Assembly: GCF_900156875.1 (NCBI RefSeq)
Contig: NZ_LT707409.1
Location: 1,037,789 to 1,101,788 of the forward strand
Length of the DNA stretch: 64,000 nucleotides
Reading direction: 5' to 3'
From: Robertmurraya dakarensis
GTDB lineage: Bacteria > Bacillota > Bacilli > Bacillales > Cytobacillaceae
In this document: positions 55,759 through 64,000 of the stretch, in pieces
Layout of the letters: each line of letters starts with the position of its first letter
How positions within the stretch are numbered: the stretch's first letter is position 1
Notes under the pieces: model-generated
The model's input: only the letters and a program-made list of their open reading frames with translations
What the model was told of the DNA's origin: nothing
Databases searched by the model: none
Translations under genes and position numbers: made by a program

Positions 55759-55998
55759 ATCAGCTTCCTCCTAATAAATTTTTTATCCACTAATAACTTG
55801 TTCTCCTTTCTTATTAAAAAATTCTATAGACACCCTCGTAATGGGGGGGACTACTCCAATGAAAAGGTAAGGTATGTAAAGCTAAACATGCTTTTAATGG
55901 TAAAAATATGAAATCTATAAAGATCATAATCTGCTTATTGAATATTGTCAATATTCTGAAAATAAAATAAGCACTTTTTTATCTAATCTTTTATTACA

Positions 55999-56030
55999 AG
56001 AAAAGGAGCTGCATCTGCAGCTCCTTTTCT
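55999..56030 (-). terminator. Terminator of the sda-like gene
   Basis: agaaaaggagctgca (55999-56013) pairs perfectly over 15 bp with 56016-56030. It lies 45 bp past the sda-like stop and ends in TTTTCTT on that strand. Confidence 0.8.
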
Positions 56031-56074
56031 CTAAGTCACCCTATATCATGACCTTAATAGTTTCATTTTTATTT

Positions 56075-56209
56075 TTATGATGTTTTAGAAATTTTTAAGT
56101 TTCTTTTAGATATTTCTTTTTCCAGTAATCTGATAAACTCTTTATCCAATTGCAGGTTTATGGCTTTTTTTCTTGTCTCAAGCAATAAATCATCTTGTAA
56201 TTGTCTCAA
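56075..56209 (-). CDS. sda: Sda-like sporulation checkpoint protein
   Basis: A 44-residue frame, too short for normal gene calling. LQDDLLLETRKKAINLQLDKEFIRLLEKEI follows the helical hairpin of Sda (LSDELLIES…KATELNLNRDFIELIENEI), which blocks the sporulation kinases when DNA replication is disturbed. Leu21 and Phe25, equivalent to Sda positions implicated in kinase contact, fall at the same numbers. The start is TTG 56209 preceded by aaggtgg; no ATG is available. A terminator follows. The 12-15 region differs (ETRKKA for ESYFKA), so it may be a paralogue with altered target. No clear DnaA boxes were seen upstream. Confidence 0.7.
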   Translation of the reverse strand: MRQLQDDLLLETRKKAINLQLDKEFIRLLEKEISKRNLKISKTS

Positions 56210-56430
56210 ACCATTCTGTCCACCTTGGAAGTTTACGATGCTATCAGCTCCTTATTGCTTTCATATATATAAATAACACAAATTAATAGTTGCTAAACAT
56301 ATAATCTAAAAATGCAGTTCTAAGTAGAAGAGATAACGCATGTATTCGTCCATAATGTTTTGGGCTCTAATCCAAAATTTAACTTAAATACAACACATTA
56401 ATACCTAACATATATTTTCAAAATAGTTAA

Positions 56431-56470
56431 AAGGCCAGGTCTCTATAAGTAGAGCCCAGCCTTTTATTTG
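56431..56470. terminator. Imperfect hairpin beyond the LysR gene
   Basis: aaggccaggtctct (56431-56444) against agagcccagcctt (56451-56463) with mismatches, flanked by T-rich ends on both strands. The gap 56210-56614 contains nothing else recognised. Confidence 0.5.
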
Positions 56471-56614
56471 TTGTTATTCAAATAACTAGTAATGAATGCG
56501 AAATCTCTTTATTTCCTTTAATAAATTTATTTTTCCGGAAGTACATACGAACATCTGAAACGAGAATAGTTAGATAGCGCTCACTTACTCCTTATCTAAT
56601 GGTTACTTATTAAG

Positions 56615-57556
56615 TTATAGGTCAGCAAGGGCAAATCTTCTTCGAAAAGCATCTAATATGTCATCATTCTCCCGGCTTTTTGAATAAATGATGTGGATAT
56701 GGCCAAGTGCTGCTTGGTCTCCTAATCTAGTGACCGTAAATGGAAGATTGTCGTTAAGGCTTCTTATATTCCTCTCTATAGAATAACAATTCATTTGATC
56801 AATTGACGTATTCGGAATGAAAGACAACGGAAGGATCGCGTATCCTAAACCACAAGAAATCATGCTGATTAAGGCAAACGTATCATTCACTTCTTGAACT
56901 TTTTCTGGTAATCTTCCAAATCGGTCTAAAAGAATCTCGATAATGTTACTTCGGAAAGGAATGGAAGAGTCATATAGAAAAAATGGCTCTGATAAAAATG
57001 ATCCAGTATTAAAAGGGTTTCCCGTTGTAAATTCATTTTTTGGTCCTGCCATCACCAGCTCATCTTTATACAAAGGAAGGTAGACCAGATCATCAAGATA
57101 GCTATTTGCTCTAATTATTCCCATGTGCAGTTCATTAAATAACACTAAATCAATAATCATCTCATTGAATTCCACTGTAATATCGTATGTGATACTTGGA
57201 TCACAGTGTGATAGTAAAGAAGATAGAAGCAATGGTGCCAGCGGTCTAGTGATCCCAATTTTAAATTTTTCATTAGTTAGAGAGGTGCTTAAATCGTATG
57301 GCAGAATGTTGTTTTCCTGGTTCACCCCAGCGAATTCCCGTGTCATTCTCAGGGCTTTTATTAAGAAATATCCACCTTCCTTTGTGAGTTCAACCCCTTG
57401 TCGACTCCTTTTAAAAAGCTTTGCCCCAATTTCATTTTCCATTTGCTTTAGCTTTGATGTTAGAGCTGGCTGGGTAATATGTAATAAATGTGAAGCTTTC
57501 GTGATACTTTTTTCTCTTGCTATCGTAATAAAGCAGTTAATAGAATTTAAATCCAT
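56615..57556 (-). CDS. LysR-family transcriptional regulator
   Basis: A 313-residue LysR regulator: an N-terminal winged helix (INCFITIAREKSITKASHLLHITQPALTSKLKQMENEIGAKLFKRSRQGVELT) and a periplasmic-binding-like effector domain from about residue 95. It diverges from the amidase/ABC operon with 239 bp between the start codons, the classical position for a LysR activator of that operon. The effector may be the transported amide or its product. Its own site ahead of ATG 57556 is agagggga. Confidence 0.9.
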   Translation of the reverse strand: MDLNSINCFITIAREKSITKASHLLHITQPALTSKLKQMENEIGAKLFKRSRQGVELTKEGGYFLIKALRMTREFAGVNQENNILPYDLSTSLTNEKFKIGITRPLAPLLLSSLLSHCDPSITYDITVEFNEMIIDLVLFNELHMGIIRANSYLDDLVYLPLYKDELVMAGPKNEFTTGNPFNTGSFLSEPFFLYDSSIPFRSNIIEILLDRFGRLPEKVQEVNDTFALISMISCGLGYAILPLSFIPNTSIDQMNCYSIERNIRSLNDNLPFTVTRLGDQAALGHIHIIYSKSRENDDILDAFRRRFALADL

Positions 57557-57722
57557 CTTACATACTCCCCTCTAAAATGAAAATGTCACAGAACTTATTT
57601 GTAAGAAAACCTACCGAGACTTGCCAAAAACCACATTTATAAGACATATATTGAACAAGTATAAAGGTCCATGTTAAAAAAATCACAATCTTCGTCAGAA
57701 AATATTACATATTTTTTTACTA

Positions 57723-57737
57723 TTACCACTTTAGTAA
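57723..57737. promoter_or_regulatory. Candidate LysR operator
   Basis: ttac-N7-gtaa (57723-57737), a T-N11-A dyad typical of LysR boxes, lies between the divergent regulator and amidase starts. One match of a loose motif, so the case is modest. Confidence 0.35.
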
Positions 57738-57795
57738 AAAATGCCTTTATAGTTATTACCAAGAAACAAAACAAAATTTTACGAGGAGGAAGACG

Positions 57796-59214
57796 ATGGG
57801 AAAATTAATTGGCAATACCATTAAAGATTTAGCAGCCCTTATCCAGAAAAGAGAGATATCTCCAGTTGAACTGGTTGATCAGACTTTGGAGCGAATTGAG
57901 GAAACCGAACCATCCATCAATGCTTACATTACCGTTTTAGCTGACGAAGCGAAAGAGGAAGCAAAACAAGCAGAGAAGGAAATCATGGATGGCAATTATC
58001 GAGGTGTACTACACGGAATTCCTTATTCCGCAAAAGACTTATATACAACAAAAGGAATCGTAACGACAGCAGGTTCGAAAGTGTTGCGTGATTATATACC
58101 AGATTATGATGCCACTGCTATTGAACGATTGCGGAAGGCAGGAGCGATACTAGTTGGGAAGAATAATTTACATGAATTTGCTTATGGAGGAACAAATGAA
58201 AATGAATATTTTGGACCTACCGGAAACCCAGTCAACTCAGATTATATCCCAGGAGGGTCTAGTGGAGGATCAGGAGCCTCTGTTGGTGTATCTAGTTCAA
58301 TCTTTTCCTTAGGTACAGACACAGGCGGTTCCATCCGGATGCCTGCCGCCCTATGCGGAGTCGTTGGGATCAAGCCAACTTATGGACGAGTGAGCCGCTA
58401 TGGTGTATTGCCGCTTAGTTCTTCATTAGATCATGCTGGTCCATTAACGAAAACAACTTGGGATGCCGCAGCCGTACTTTCCGTTATCGCCGGATTTGAC
58501 CCCCATGATCCTACTTCTTCAAAAGAAGAAGTTCCGAATTATTTTGAAGCGTTTGATGAAGAAAACCTCTCACTAGAAGGATTAACCATTGGCATTTGTG
58601 AGAAGTATTATTTTGAAAATTTAGATCCTGAAGTGGAGAAATCCGTTCGTGATTCAATCGAAGTGTTTAAAAAGATGGGAGCAAATATTGTAGAAATAGA
58701 CATTCCTTCCATTGTAGAAGCCACTTATTATCAAATGATCATTACCGCCTCTGAAGCATACAGCTATCATGCAGATTTCCTAAAAGAAAAATATGAAGAT
58801 TACGGGTTAAATGTTCGCACAAGGTTGGAACCCGGTCAATTCACTCCTGCCTGGGCATATATACAAGCACAGCGATTAAGAGAAACGATGCGCAGGGAAT
58901 GGCTGGAAGTCTATAAAACAATTGATCTACTTATTGCACCGACAACAGCCATTCCTGCATTTCCGATCAATTGTAAAAGTATTAATCTCGGCGGAAAAGA
59001 TGTAAACCCGAGAGATCTTGGAATTTTATCCCGCACCTCCCCAAGTAATTTCAATGGATTCCCATCCATTTCCGTGCCATGCGGGGTGACAGCAGCAGGT
59101 TTGCCGATCGGATTACAAATTCAAGGAAGGCCATTTGAAGAGGGATTAGTATTTAGAGCAGCCAACGCTTATGAACATTCATCCATGTTAGTAGGTACAG
59201 AAGAAAATGCGTAA
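57796..59214 (+). CDS. Amidase-signature hydrolase (GatA-like)
   Basis: A 472-residue amidase with the full amidase-signature triad: Lys80 (GIPYSAKDLY), cis-Ser155 (GGSSGGSG) and nucleophile Ser179 (GTDTGGSI). It resembles GatA in length and motifs, but no gatB or gatC is adjacent and the tRNA amidotransferase is expected elsewhere in the genome. Position as first gene of an operon with a peptide/nickel-type ABC importer suggests it hydrolyses the imported amide or peptide in the cytoplasm. cgaggaggaaga gives ATG 57796. Substrate inferred, not shown. Confidence 0.9.
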   Translation: MGKLIGNTIKDLAALIQKREISPVELVDQTLERIEETEPSINAYITVLADEAKEEAKQAEKEIMDGNYRGVLHGIPYSAKDLYTTKGIVTTAGSKVLRDYIPDYDATAIERLRKAGAILVGKNNLHEFAYGGTNENEYFGPTGNPVNSDYIPGGSSGGSGASVGVSSSIFSLGTDTGGSIRMPAALCGVVGIKPTYGRVSRYGVLPLSSSLDHAGPLTKTTWDAAAVLSVIAGFDPHDPTSSKEEVPNYFEAFDEENLSLEGLTIGICEKYYFENLDPEVEKSVRDSIEVFKKMGANIVEIDIPSIVEATYYQMIITASEAYSYHADFLKEKYEDYGLNVRTRLEPGQFTPAWAYIQAQRLRETMRREWLEVYKTIDLLIAPTTAIPAFPINCKSINLGGKDVNPRDLGILSRTSPSNFNGFPSISVPCGVTAAGLPIGLQIQGRPFEEGLVFRAANAYEHSSMLVGTEENA

Positions 59215-59237
59215 TAAAGAGGAGGAGAGGTGGCTTA

Positions 59238-60218
59238 ATGAGCAATGTGTTAGAACTCATAGACTTGGTTACACAGTTCTCAACGAAAAAAGGCATGGTG
59301 CCCGCAGTGCGAGGTGTGAATTTATCAGTAAAAAGAGGGAAAACACTGGTGATTCTCGGGGAGTCCGGCTCCGGAAAGAGTGTCACGCTTCGTTCTATCT
59401 TACGGATTACCCCACCTGGTGCAAAAATTCTAGGGTCCATTCTATTTAATGAAGAAGAAATTCTGACTAAATCCAATAATGAAATTCAAGCATTGCGTGG
59501 AAACCGAATTGCAATGATCTTCCAAGATTCCCTATCCGCCTTTGATCCTCTTTATAAAGTAGGAAAACAAATAGAAGAAACAATCATTTCTCACCAAAAA
59601 GTAACTAGAAAACAAGCTAAAGAGCTAGTGATCGACTTATTCCGGAAAGTAGGGATACCGTCTCCGGAAGAACGCGTGAAGGTATATCCTCATGAAATGA
59701 GTGGAGGGATGAGGCAGCGGGCTGTTATTTCAATGGCCCTTGCCTGTAAGCCAGAAGTGCTGCTGGCAGATGAACCTACAACGGCGCTCGACGTAACCAT
59801 ACAGGCTCAAATACTTAAGCTTTTCAAACAAATTCAAACAGAATTCGGCATGTCGATCGTACTTGTTACTCATGATATCGGTGTAGCGGCTGAAATGGCA
59901 GATGACATTGCCGTCATGTATGCGGGAAAAATTGTCGAGTATGGAGAAGCAAAACAAATTCTCTTTTCTCCTGAACATCCCTATACAAAGGGTCTAATCG
60001 CCGCCACACCAAAAAAAGGGCAAAAAGGAGAATTAATTACCATTCCCGGCCAGCCTCCGCTTATTACCAATATGCCAAAAGGTTGTGCGTTTGCAGATCG
60101 ATGTTCTGATGCTATCTCATCATGCCATTCAGAAAATCCTGAATTAAAAGAGGTGAAACCTAAACAGCATGCCGCTTGTTTTTTAGTAAGACAAAAGAAA
60201 GAGATGATAACGATTTGA
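59238..60218 (+). CDS. Oligopeptide-type ABC transporter ATPase (OppD/DppD-like)
   Basis: A 326-residue ABC ATPase: Walker A LGESGSGKSV, Q-loop IFQDSLSAFDPL, signature EMSGGMRQR, Walker B LLADEPTTALD, and the oligo_HPY C-terminal cysteine-containing extension CAFADRCSDAISSCHSENP found in OppD/DppD partners, where it binds an iron-sulfur cluster in some members. It would pair with the truncated ATPase at the window end. gaggagagg precedes ATG 59238, which follows the amidase by 23 bp. Confidence 0.95.
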   Translation: MSNVLELIDLVTQFSTKKGMVPAVRGVNLSVKRGKTLVILGESGSGKSVTLRSILRITPPGAKILGSILFNEEEILTKSNNEIQALRGNRIAMIFQDSLSAFDPLYKVGKQIEETIISHQKVTRKQAKELVIDLFRKVGIPSPEERVKVYPHEMSGGMRQRAVISMALACKPEVLLADEPTTALDVTIQAQILKLFKQIQTEFGMSIVLVTHDIGVAAEMADDIAVMYAGKIVEYGEAKQILFSPEHPYTKGLIAATPKKGQKGELITIPGQPPLITNMPKGCAFADRCSDAISSCHSENPELKEVKPKQHAACFLVRQKKEMITI

Positions 60219-60240
60219 TAGAAAAGAAGGGGGTTTGTAT

Positions 60241-61836
60241 ATGACATCTATATTAAAATTAAAAGCTTTTATCCTACTTATGATTACTGCTGTATTCTTA
60301 GCAGGATGCAATAATAACAGTTCCTCAAGTACTTCTGATAGTAAAACTCTAGTTATCGCTATGTCCGCATCTAATATCCCGAGCACGGATACAACCCCTA
60401 CCGAAGGCTATGAAGGCTATCGATTTGTAGGGCATCAACTTTATGACGGACTCGTCAACTGGGATCTAAGCAAAGAAGACACACCTGCAGATGTAACGCC
60501 AGGTCTCGCTGAATCTTGGGAAGTATCACCTGATGATCCGACTATTTGGACATTTACACTGCGCCAGGATGTCAAATTCCATGACGGAACACCATTTACA
60601 GCAGATGATATCATCTTCAACTTTGATCGAAATAAAAATCCAGATTCAGAATACTACAATGCTAGTGTAGCTGGCGGAGTTTTATCTTACTTAAAGTATA
60701 TTGAAAGCTATGAGAAGATCGACGACTTTACGATTCAAATTAAAACGACTGAACCATATAGCTTTTTGCCATATGATTTGACTTTTATTAAGATTGCTAG
60801 TCCTAAAGCTATCAAAGAACACGGCGAGGATTATGTCAGTCATCCTATTGGGACCGGTCCATTTAAATTCGTTAATATGACTCAGGGACAGGAACTGACT
60901 TTAGAAGCAAACCCTTCTTATTGGGGAAACAAACCAAAAATTGATCAGCTCATTTTACGTCCAATGCCAGATTCTTCTGCAAGGCTAGCAGCGCTGCAAT
61001 CAGGTCAAGTACATTGGGCAGAAATTCCTCCTACTGAATCGATTGGAAAACTCAAAGCTGATGGCTTTCAAGTGCTACTAAATGAATACCCTCATGTATG
61101 GCCATATGTTTTGAACACGAAAGAAGGACCATGGAGTGATGAAAGAGTCCGTCAGGCGGCAAATTTCTCCATCGATCGGGAAGCACTATCTAACTCCCTA
61201 TTAAATGGTGTTGCAAAACCCGCTACACAAGTACTTTACCCAGGTCACCCATGGTTCAATGAAGAAGTCGATCCATACACCTATGACCCTGAGAAAGCAA
61301 AGGAATTATTGGCTGAAGCCGGGTATCCTAATGGCTTTGATACCACCTTCATTGTTCCGACAAGTGGATCTGGGAATATGTGGCCGCTACCGATGAATGA
61401 ATTTATCCAAAAGAACTTTAAGGAAGTGGGAATCAATGTCACGATTGAAGCGATTGAATGGCAAACGTTAATTACCGAATACCGTGCTGGATTCCCTGAT
61501 GATAAAGAAGTGGGTGCCTATAACATCTCGCTGGCACCAATTGCCCCTTGGACCTTTGATCGTTATTTTGCAACCAGTTCGTTTAAGCCCAATGGGGTTA
61601 ATATTGGAGAATACTCAAATGCAGAACTTGATGAATGGTTGAAAAAGGCACGTGAATCTTTTGACACCGCTGAAAGAGACAGATATTTAAATGAAGCTGC
61701 AGGTATTGTCGCTGAAGAATCTCCATGGATTTACGTGGTTCATGATCTAAATTTAAGGGTTCTTAGTGAAAATGTAGAAGGGTTTGTCCAGCCGCAATCA
61801 TGGTTTGCTGACTTAACCACCATCAGTCTTGAATAG
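60241..61836 (+). CDS. Peptide/nickel-type ABC solute-binding lipoprotein (family 5)
   Basis: A 531-residue extracellular lipoprotein of the SBP_bac_5 family (OppA/DppE/NikA). The lipobox is VFLAGC; QLYDGLVNW, FTLRQDVKFHDGTPFTADDIIFNF and HPIGTGPFKF mark the family, and RVRQAANFSIDREAL lies in the second lobe. It likely binds short peptides, amides or related compounds. ATG 60241 is used because aagaaggggg then lies eight bases upstream; a TTG six bases earlier is too close. It sits between the ATPase and permease genes. Confidence 0.93.
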   Translation: MTSILKLKAFILLMITAVFLAGCNNNSSSSTSDSKTLVIAMSASNIPSTDTTPTEGYEGYRFVGHQLYDGLVNWDLSKEDTPADVTPGLAESWEVSPDDPTIWTFTLRQDVKFHDGTPFTADDIIFNFDRNKNPDSEYYNASVAGGVLSYLKYIESYEKIDDFTIQIKTTEPYSFLPYDLTFIKIASPKAIKEHGEDYVSHPIGTGPFKFVNMTQGQELTLEANPSYWGNKPKIDQLILRPMPDSSARLAALQSGQVHWAEIPPTESIGKLKADGFQVLLNEYPHVWPYVLNTKEGPWSDERVRQAANFSIDREALSNSLLNGVAKPATQVLYPGHPWFNEEVDPYTYDPEKAKELLAEAGYPNGFDTTFIVPTSGSGNMWPLPMNEFIQKNFKEVGINVTIEAIEWQTLITEYRAGFPDDKEVGAYNISLAPIAPWTFDRYFATSSFKPNGVNIGEYSNAELDEWLKKARESFDTAERDRYLNEAAGIVAEESPWIYVVHDLNLRVLSENVEGFVQPQSWFADLTTISLE

Positions 61837-61862
61837 AAACAAAGAGGAGAGGTGATGATTGA

Positions 61863-62810
61863 ATGTTCCAATTTATCTTAAAAAGATGTCTATTAATGAT
61901 CCCAACTTTGTTGGGGGTAACAATTATCGTATTTCTCATGCTGCAAATTGTACCAGGAGATCCTGTTAATACTATTCTTCCTGCTGACGCAACGGAGGAA
62001 GACCGCTTAAGAGTTGAACAAGAGTTGGGGCTCGATCAGCCCCTCGTTGTTCAATATTTAAGCTGGTTAGGGCGCACGCTTGAAGGAGATTTTGGCAGGT
62101 CGATTATTAAGCAGCTGGAAGTAGGAACCTTACTATTTGATGCGATGAAAAATACGTTCATTCTAGCGATTGGAGCTGCTTTTTTCTCCTTTATCTTAAG
62201 CTTAATAATCGGGGTATACAGTGCCTATCATCCGAAATCATGGATTGCTTCATTTGGAAATATGATTGGCCTGACCGGTGTAAGTATTCCGAATTTCTGG
62301 GCCGCTCTTCTGTTAATTGGTCTATTCTCCGTAATCTTAGGATGGCTCCCCTCTACAGGAATGTCTGGTGTGGGGGGTGGAGGAGGCAGCTTTGATATGC
62401 TGAAACATATGATTTTGCCGTCCATTGCTGCAGGCATGACTACACTCGGTGTTATGACGAGAATGATTCGGAGTACTGTGATCGATTTGCTGCAAAAGGA
62501 TTTTGTGATTACTCTCAAGGCCAAAGGAGCCAGTTCTTACATTATATTGATGCATGTCTTAAAAAACTGCACACCGACGATTCTAACCGTTGCAGGTTTG
62601 CAGTTTGGCTATCTAATTGGAGGTTCCGTTCTTGTTGAAACCGTCTTTTCATGGCCGGGTGTCGGACAGTTAATTTATCAGGCGATTAGTCAACGAGACT
62701 TCCCGATTATCCAAGCAGGTGTACTGATGGTGTCCATTGTGTTTGTACTGCTGAATTTAATGGTTGATTTATTACATGCTGTCATTGATCCAAGGGTAAG
62801 ACACGCATAG
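61863..62810 (+). CDS. Peptide-type ABC permease (DppB-like)
   Basis: A 315-residue permease with six spans. The N-terminal FILKRCLLMIPTLLGVTIIVFLMLQIVPGDP, the QLGLDQPLxxQY-type element (here RVEQELGLDQPLVVQY) and the EAA loop (VITLKAKGASSYIILMHVLKN, C-terminal of the binding-protein-dependent domain) identify the DppB/OppB group. gaggagagg site before 61863. Forms a heterodimer with the next gene product. Confidence 0.94.
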   Translation: MFQFILKRCLLMIPTLLGVTIIVFLMLQIVPGDPVNTILPADATEEDRLRVEQELGLDQPLVVQYLSWLGRTLEGDFGRSIIKQLEVGTLLFDAMKNTFILAIGAAFFSFILSLIIGVYSAYHPKSWIASFGNMIGLTGVSIPNFWAALLLIGLFSVILGWLPSTGMSGVGGGGGSFDMLKHMILPSIAAGMTTLGVMTRMIRSTVIDLLQKDFVITLKAKGASSYIILMHVLKNCTPTILTVAGLQFGYLIGGSVLVETVFSWPGVGQLIYQAISQRDFPIIQAGVLMVSIVFVLLNLMVDLLHAVIDPRVRHA

Positions 62811-62823
62811 GAGGGTGATTGAT

Positions 62824-63723
62824 ATGATTACTGAAAATACTGGGCAACTATCAAATCCGGTTATTTTGAATAAGGAAGAAAAAGAGGATTCAAGATTCAA
62901 AGAGTTTTCTAGGAGATTTTTAAAAAATCGGCCTGCATTCTTGGCTTTAATCCTGTTAGGGATCATTGTTATTTCTACTATAATGGCACCGATTATTGCA
63001 CCGTATGATCCCTATGAGGGCGAAATTACGAATCGCTTGCAAGTGATTGGAGCCGAGGGCCATATTTTAGGAACTGATGAACAAGGACGCGATATATTAT
63101 CACGAATTCTATATGGAGGTCAACTTAGTCTACTAGCAGGTATAGTACCAGTTCTGATTGCTGGTTTAATAGGTGGGTCTTTAGGAGTAATGGCAGGTTA
63201 TTTTGGCGGAATGATCAATACAATCATCATGCGGACACTCGATATCTTTTATGCATTCCCTGCCATTTTACTCGCAATTGGAATTTCAGCCGCTTTAGGG
63301 CAAGGTATCGATAACATCATCATTGCGATATCGATTGTCTTTATCCCGCCCGTGGCTCGGATCGCTGAATCTGCCGTAAAGGAGGTGAGGGAAGAAGAAT
63401 TTATTGAAGCGGCAAGAACGACCGGTGCAAAAAACTTTTCGATTATCCGCTATCACATCCTCATGAATATTTTCAGCAGAGTGTTTGTCTATTGTACGAC
63501 TCAAATCAGCATCAGCTTAGTGCTTGCTTCTGGCTTAAGTTTCTTAGGATTAGGAGTATCTCCACCAACAGCAGAATGGGGCGTCATGCTGAATAACTTA
63601 AAAGAACAGATCTTTATTAACCCTTTAGTGACGGTAATTCCAGGTTTATTTATCTTCATTTCTGCCTTAACGATTAACTTGGTAGCAGACGGCTTTCGAG
63701 ATGCCCTTGAAATCAAACAATAA
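62824..63723 (+). CDS. Peptide-type ABC permease (DppC-like)
   Basis: A 299-residue permease of the DppC/OppC group: a cytoplasmic N-terminus, first span (FLALILLGIIVISTIMAPIIAPYDP), the HILGTDEQGRDILSRILYG block and an EAA loop (EFIEAARTTGAKNFSIIRYHIL). ATG 62824 is preferred to the GTG at 62815, which overlaps the ggaggg site. It lies 13 bp after the DppB-like gene. Confidence 0.94.
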   Translation: MITENTGQLSNPVILNKEEKEDSRFKEFSRRFLKNRPAFLALILLGIIVISTIMAPIIAPYDPYEGEITNRLQVIGAEGHILGTDEQGRDILSRILYGGQLSLLAGIVPVLIAGLIGGSLGVMAGYFGGMINTIIMRTLDIFYAFPAILLAIGISAALGQGIDNIIIAISIVFIPPVARIAESAVKEVREEEFIEAARTTGAKNFSIIRYHILMNIFSRVFVYCTTQISISLVLASGLSFLGLGVSPPTAEWGVMLNNLKEQIFINPLVTVIPGLFIFISALTINLVADGFRDALEIKQ

Positions 63724-63737
63724 GAGAGGTGAAACAA

Positions 63738-64000
63738 GTGGAAAACATACTAGAAGGAGTCAATATAAGCAAATCATTTCCAATTAAAGGCTTTCTTGGT
63801 AAAACAAAAGGGACTGTATCCGCAGTCCACGACGTGTCTTTTTCACTTAAAGAGCAAGCCACCCTTGGTATCGTCGGTGAATCTGGATGCGGGAAGTCAA
63901 CTCTAGCAAGATTGATCATGCGCTTGATCCAAACTGATGAAGGGAAGGTGAATTATCGGGGAGAAAATATTCTTAACCTTACAGGAAGCAAGCTTCAAGA
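63738..64000 (+). CDS. ABC transporter ATPase (OppF/DppF-like), cut by window end
   Basis: The first 87 codons of a second ATPase of the same transporter; the gene continues beyond base 64000. GTG 63738 follows gagaggtgaaac. Walker A is GESGCGKST at about residues 51-59, preceded by VHDVSFSLKEQATLGIVG, usual for the OppF/DppF partner. It lies 14 bp after the permease gene and is presumably the last core gene of the operon. Confidence 0.88.
   Translation, partial: MENILEGVNISKSFPIKGFLGKTKGTVSAVHDVSFSLKEQATLGIVGESGCGKSTLARLIMRLIQTDEGKVNYRGENILNLTGSKLQ

Noticed and set aside
59207-59449. 80-codon frame overlapping the start of the OppD-like gene
   Set aside because: Shadow in another phase of a clear ABC ATPase gene.

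Overview
The window is AT-rich chromosomal DNA from an endospore-forming member of the Bacillaceae (Firmicutes). Support comes from an SspH-type spore protein, a YhcN-type spore lipoprotein, a GerA/B/C germinant-receptor operon, a GerPA/GerPF-type protein, a DUF3231 protein, a short Sda-like checkpoint protein, Bacillus-style ribosome binding sites with frequent TTG and GTG starts, and an adenine riboswitch in front of pbuE. I cannot fix genus or species from sequence alone. No rRNA, tRNA, prophage or CRISPR locus was seen.

Layout. 1-2000: an IS110-family transposase and a gene remnant lie upstream of a ribose operon (rbsDACB, 2026-5878) that lacks rbsR and rbsK. 5.9-7.9 kb: DUF1284, sspH-like and yhcN-like genes. 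7.94-13.14 kb: a 5.2-kb non-coding array of exactly 100 head-to-tail 52-bp monomers, 16.5 copies of an identical 312-bp six-monomer unit; nearly every monomer carries a 9-bp inverted repeat. 13.5-28.7 kb: an HMGL-type aldolase, a des-like desaturase with a truncated DesR-like regulator, DUF4317, RidA, an ECF S component divergent from bluB, VanZ, signal peptidase I, a YwaF-type protein, DUF3231, a 6-phospho-beta-glucosidase, and a nitroreductase/HxlR pair with twin palindromic operators. 29-38 kb: an aldehyde dehydrogenase, a phoX-like/tatA/tatC operon behind a four-box Pho site, a hydroxyacid dehydrogenase, MOSC, patatin and riboswitch-controlled pbuE. 38.4-48.5 kb: a chemoreceptor, an FbpB-like small protein, the ger operon, an SGNH hydrolase, an RsbR paralogue and small unknown genes. 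48.7-64 kb: an omega-aminotransferase/aldehyde dehydrogenase pair, DUF2187, a PAS-GGDEF-EAL protein, an MFS carrier, an Sda-like gene, and a LysR regulator divergent from an amidase/peptide-type ABC transporter operon cut by the window end.

Functional links. The PhoX-like Tat substrate sits with its own TatA/TatC pair under an apparent PhoP site. PbuE (purine efflux) is under an adenine-sensing terminator switch. The amidase sits first in an operon with a solute-import system, suggesting uptake and hydrolysis of an amide or short peptide. The most unusual object is the 52/312-bp array: it is not coding, not CRISPR, and has no recognised function.
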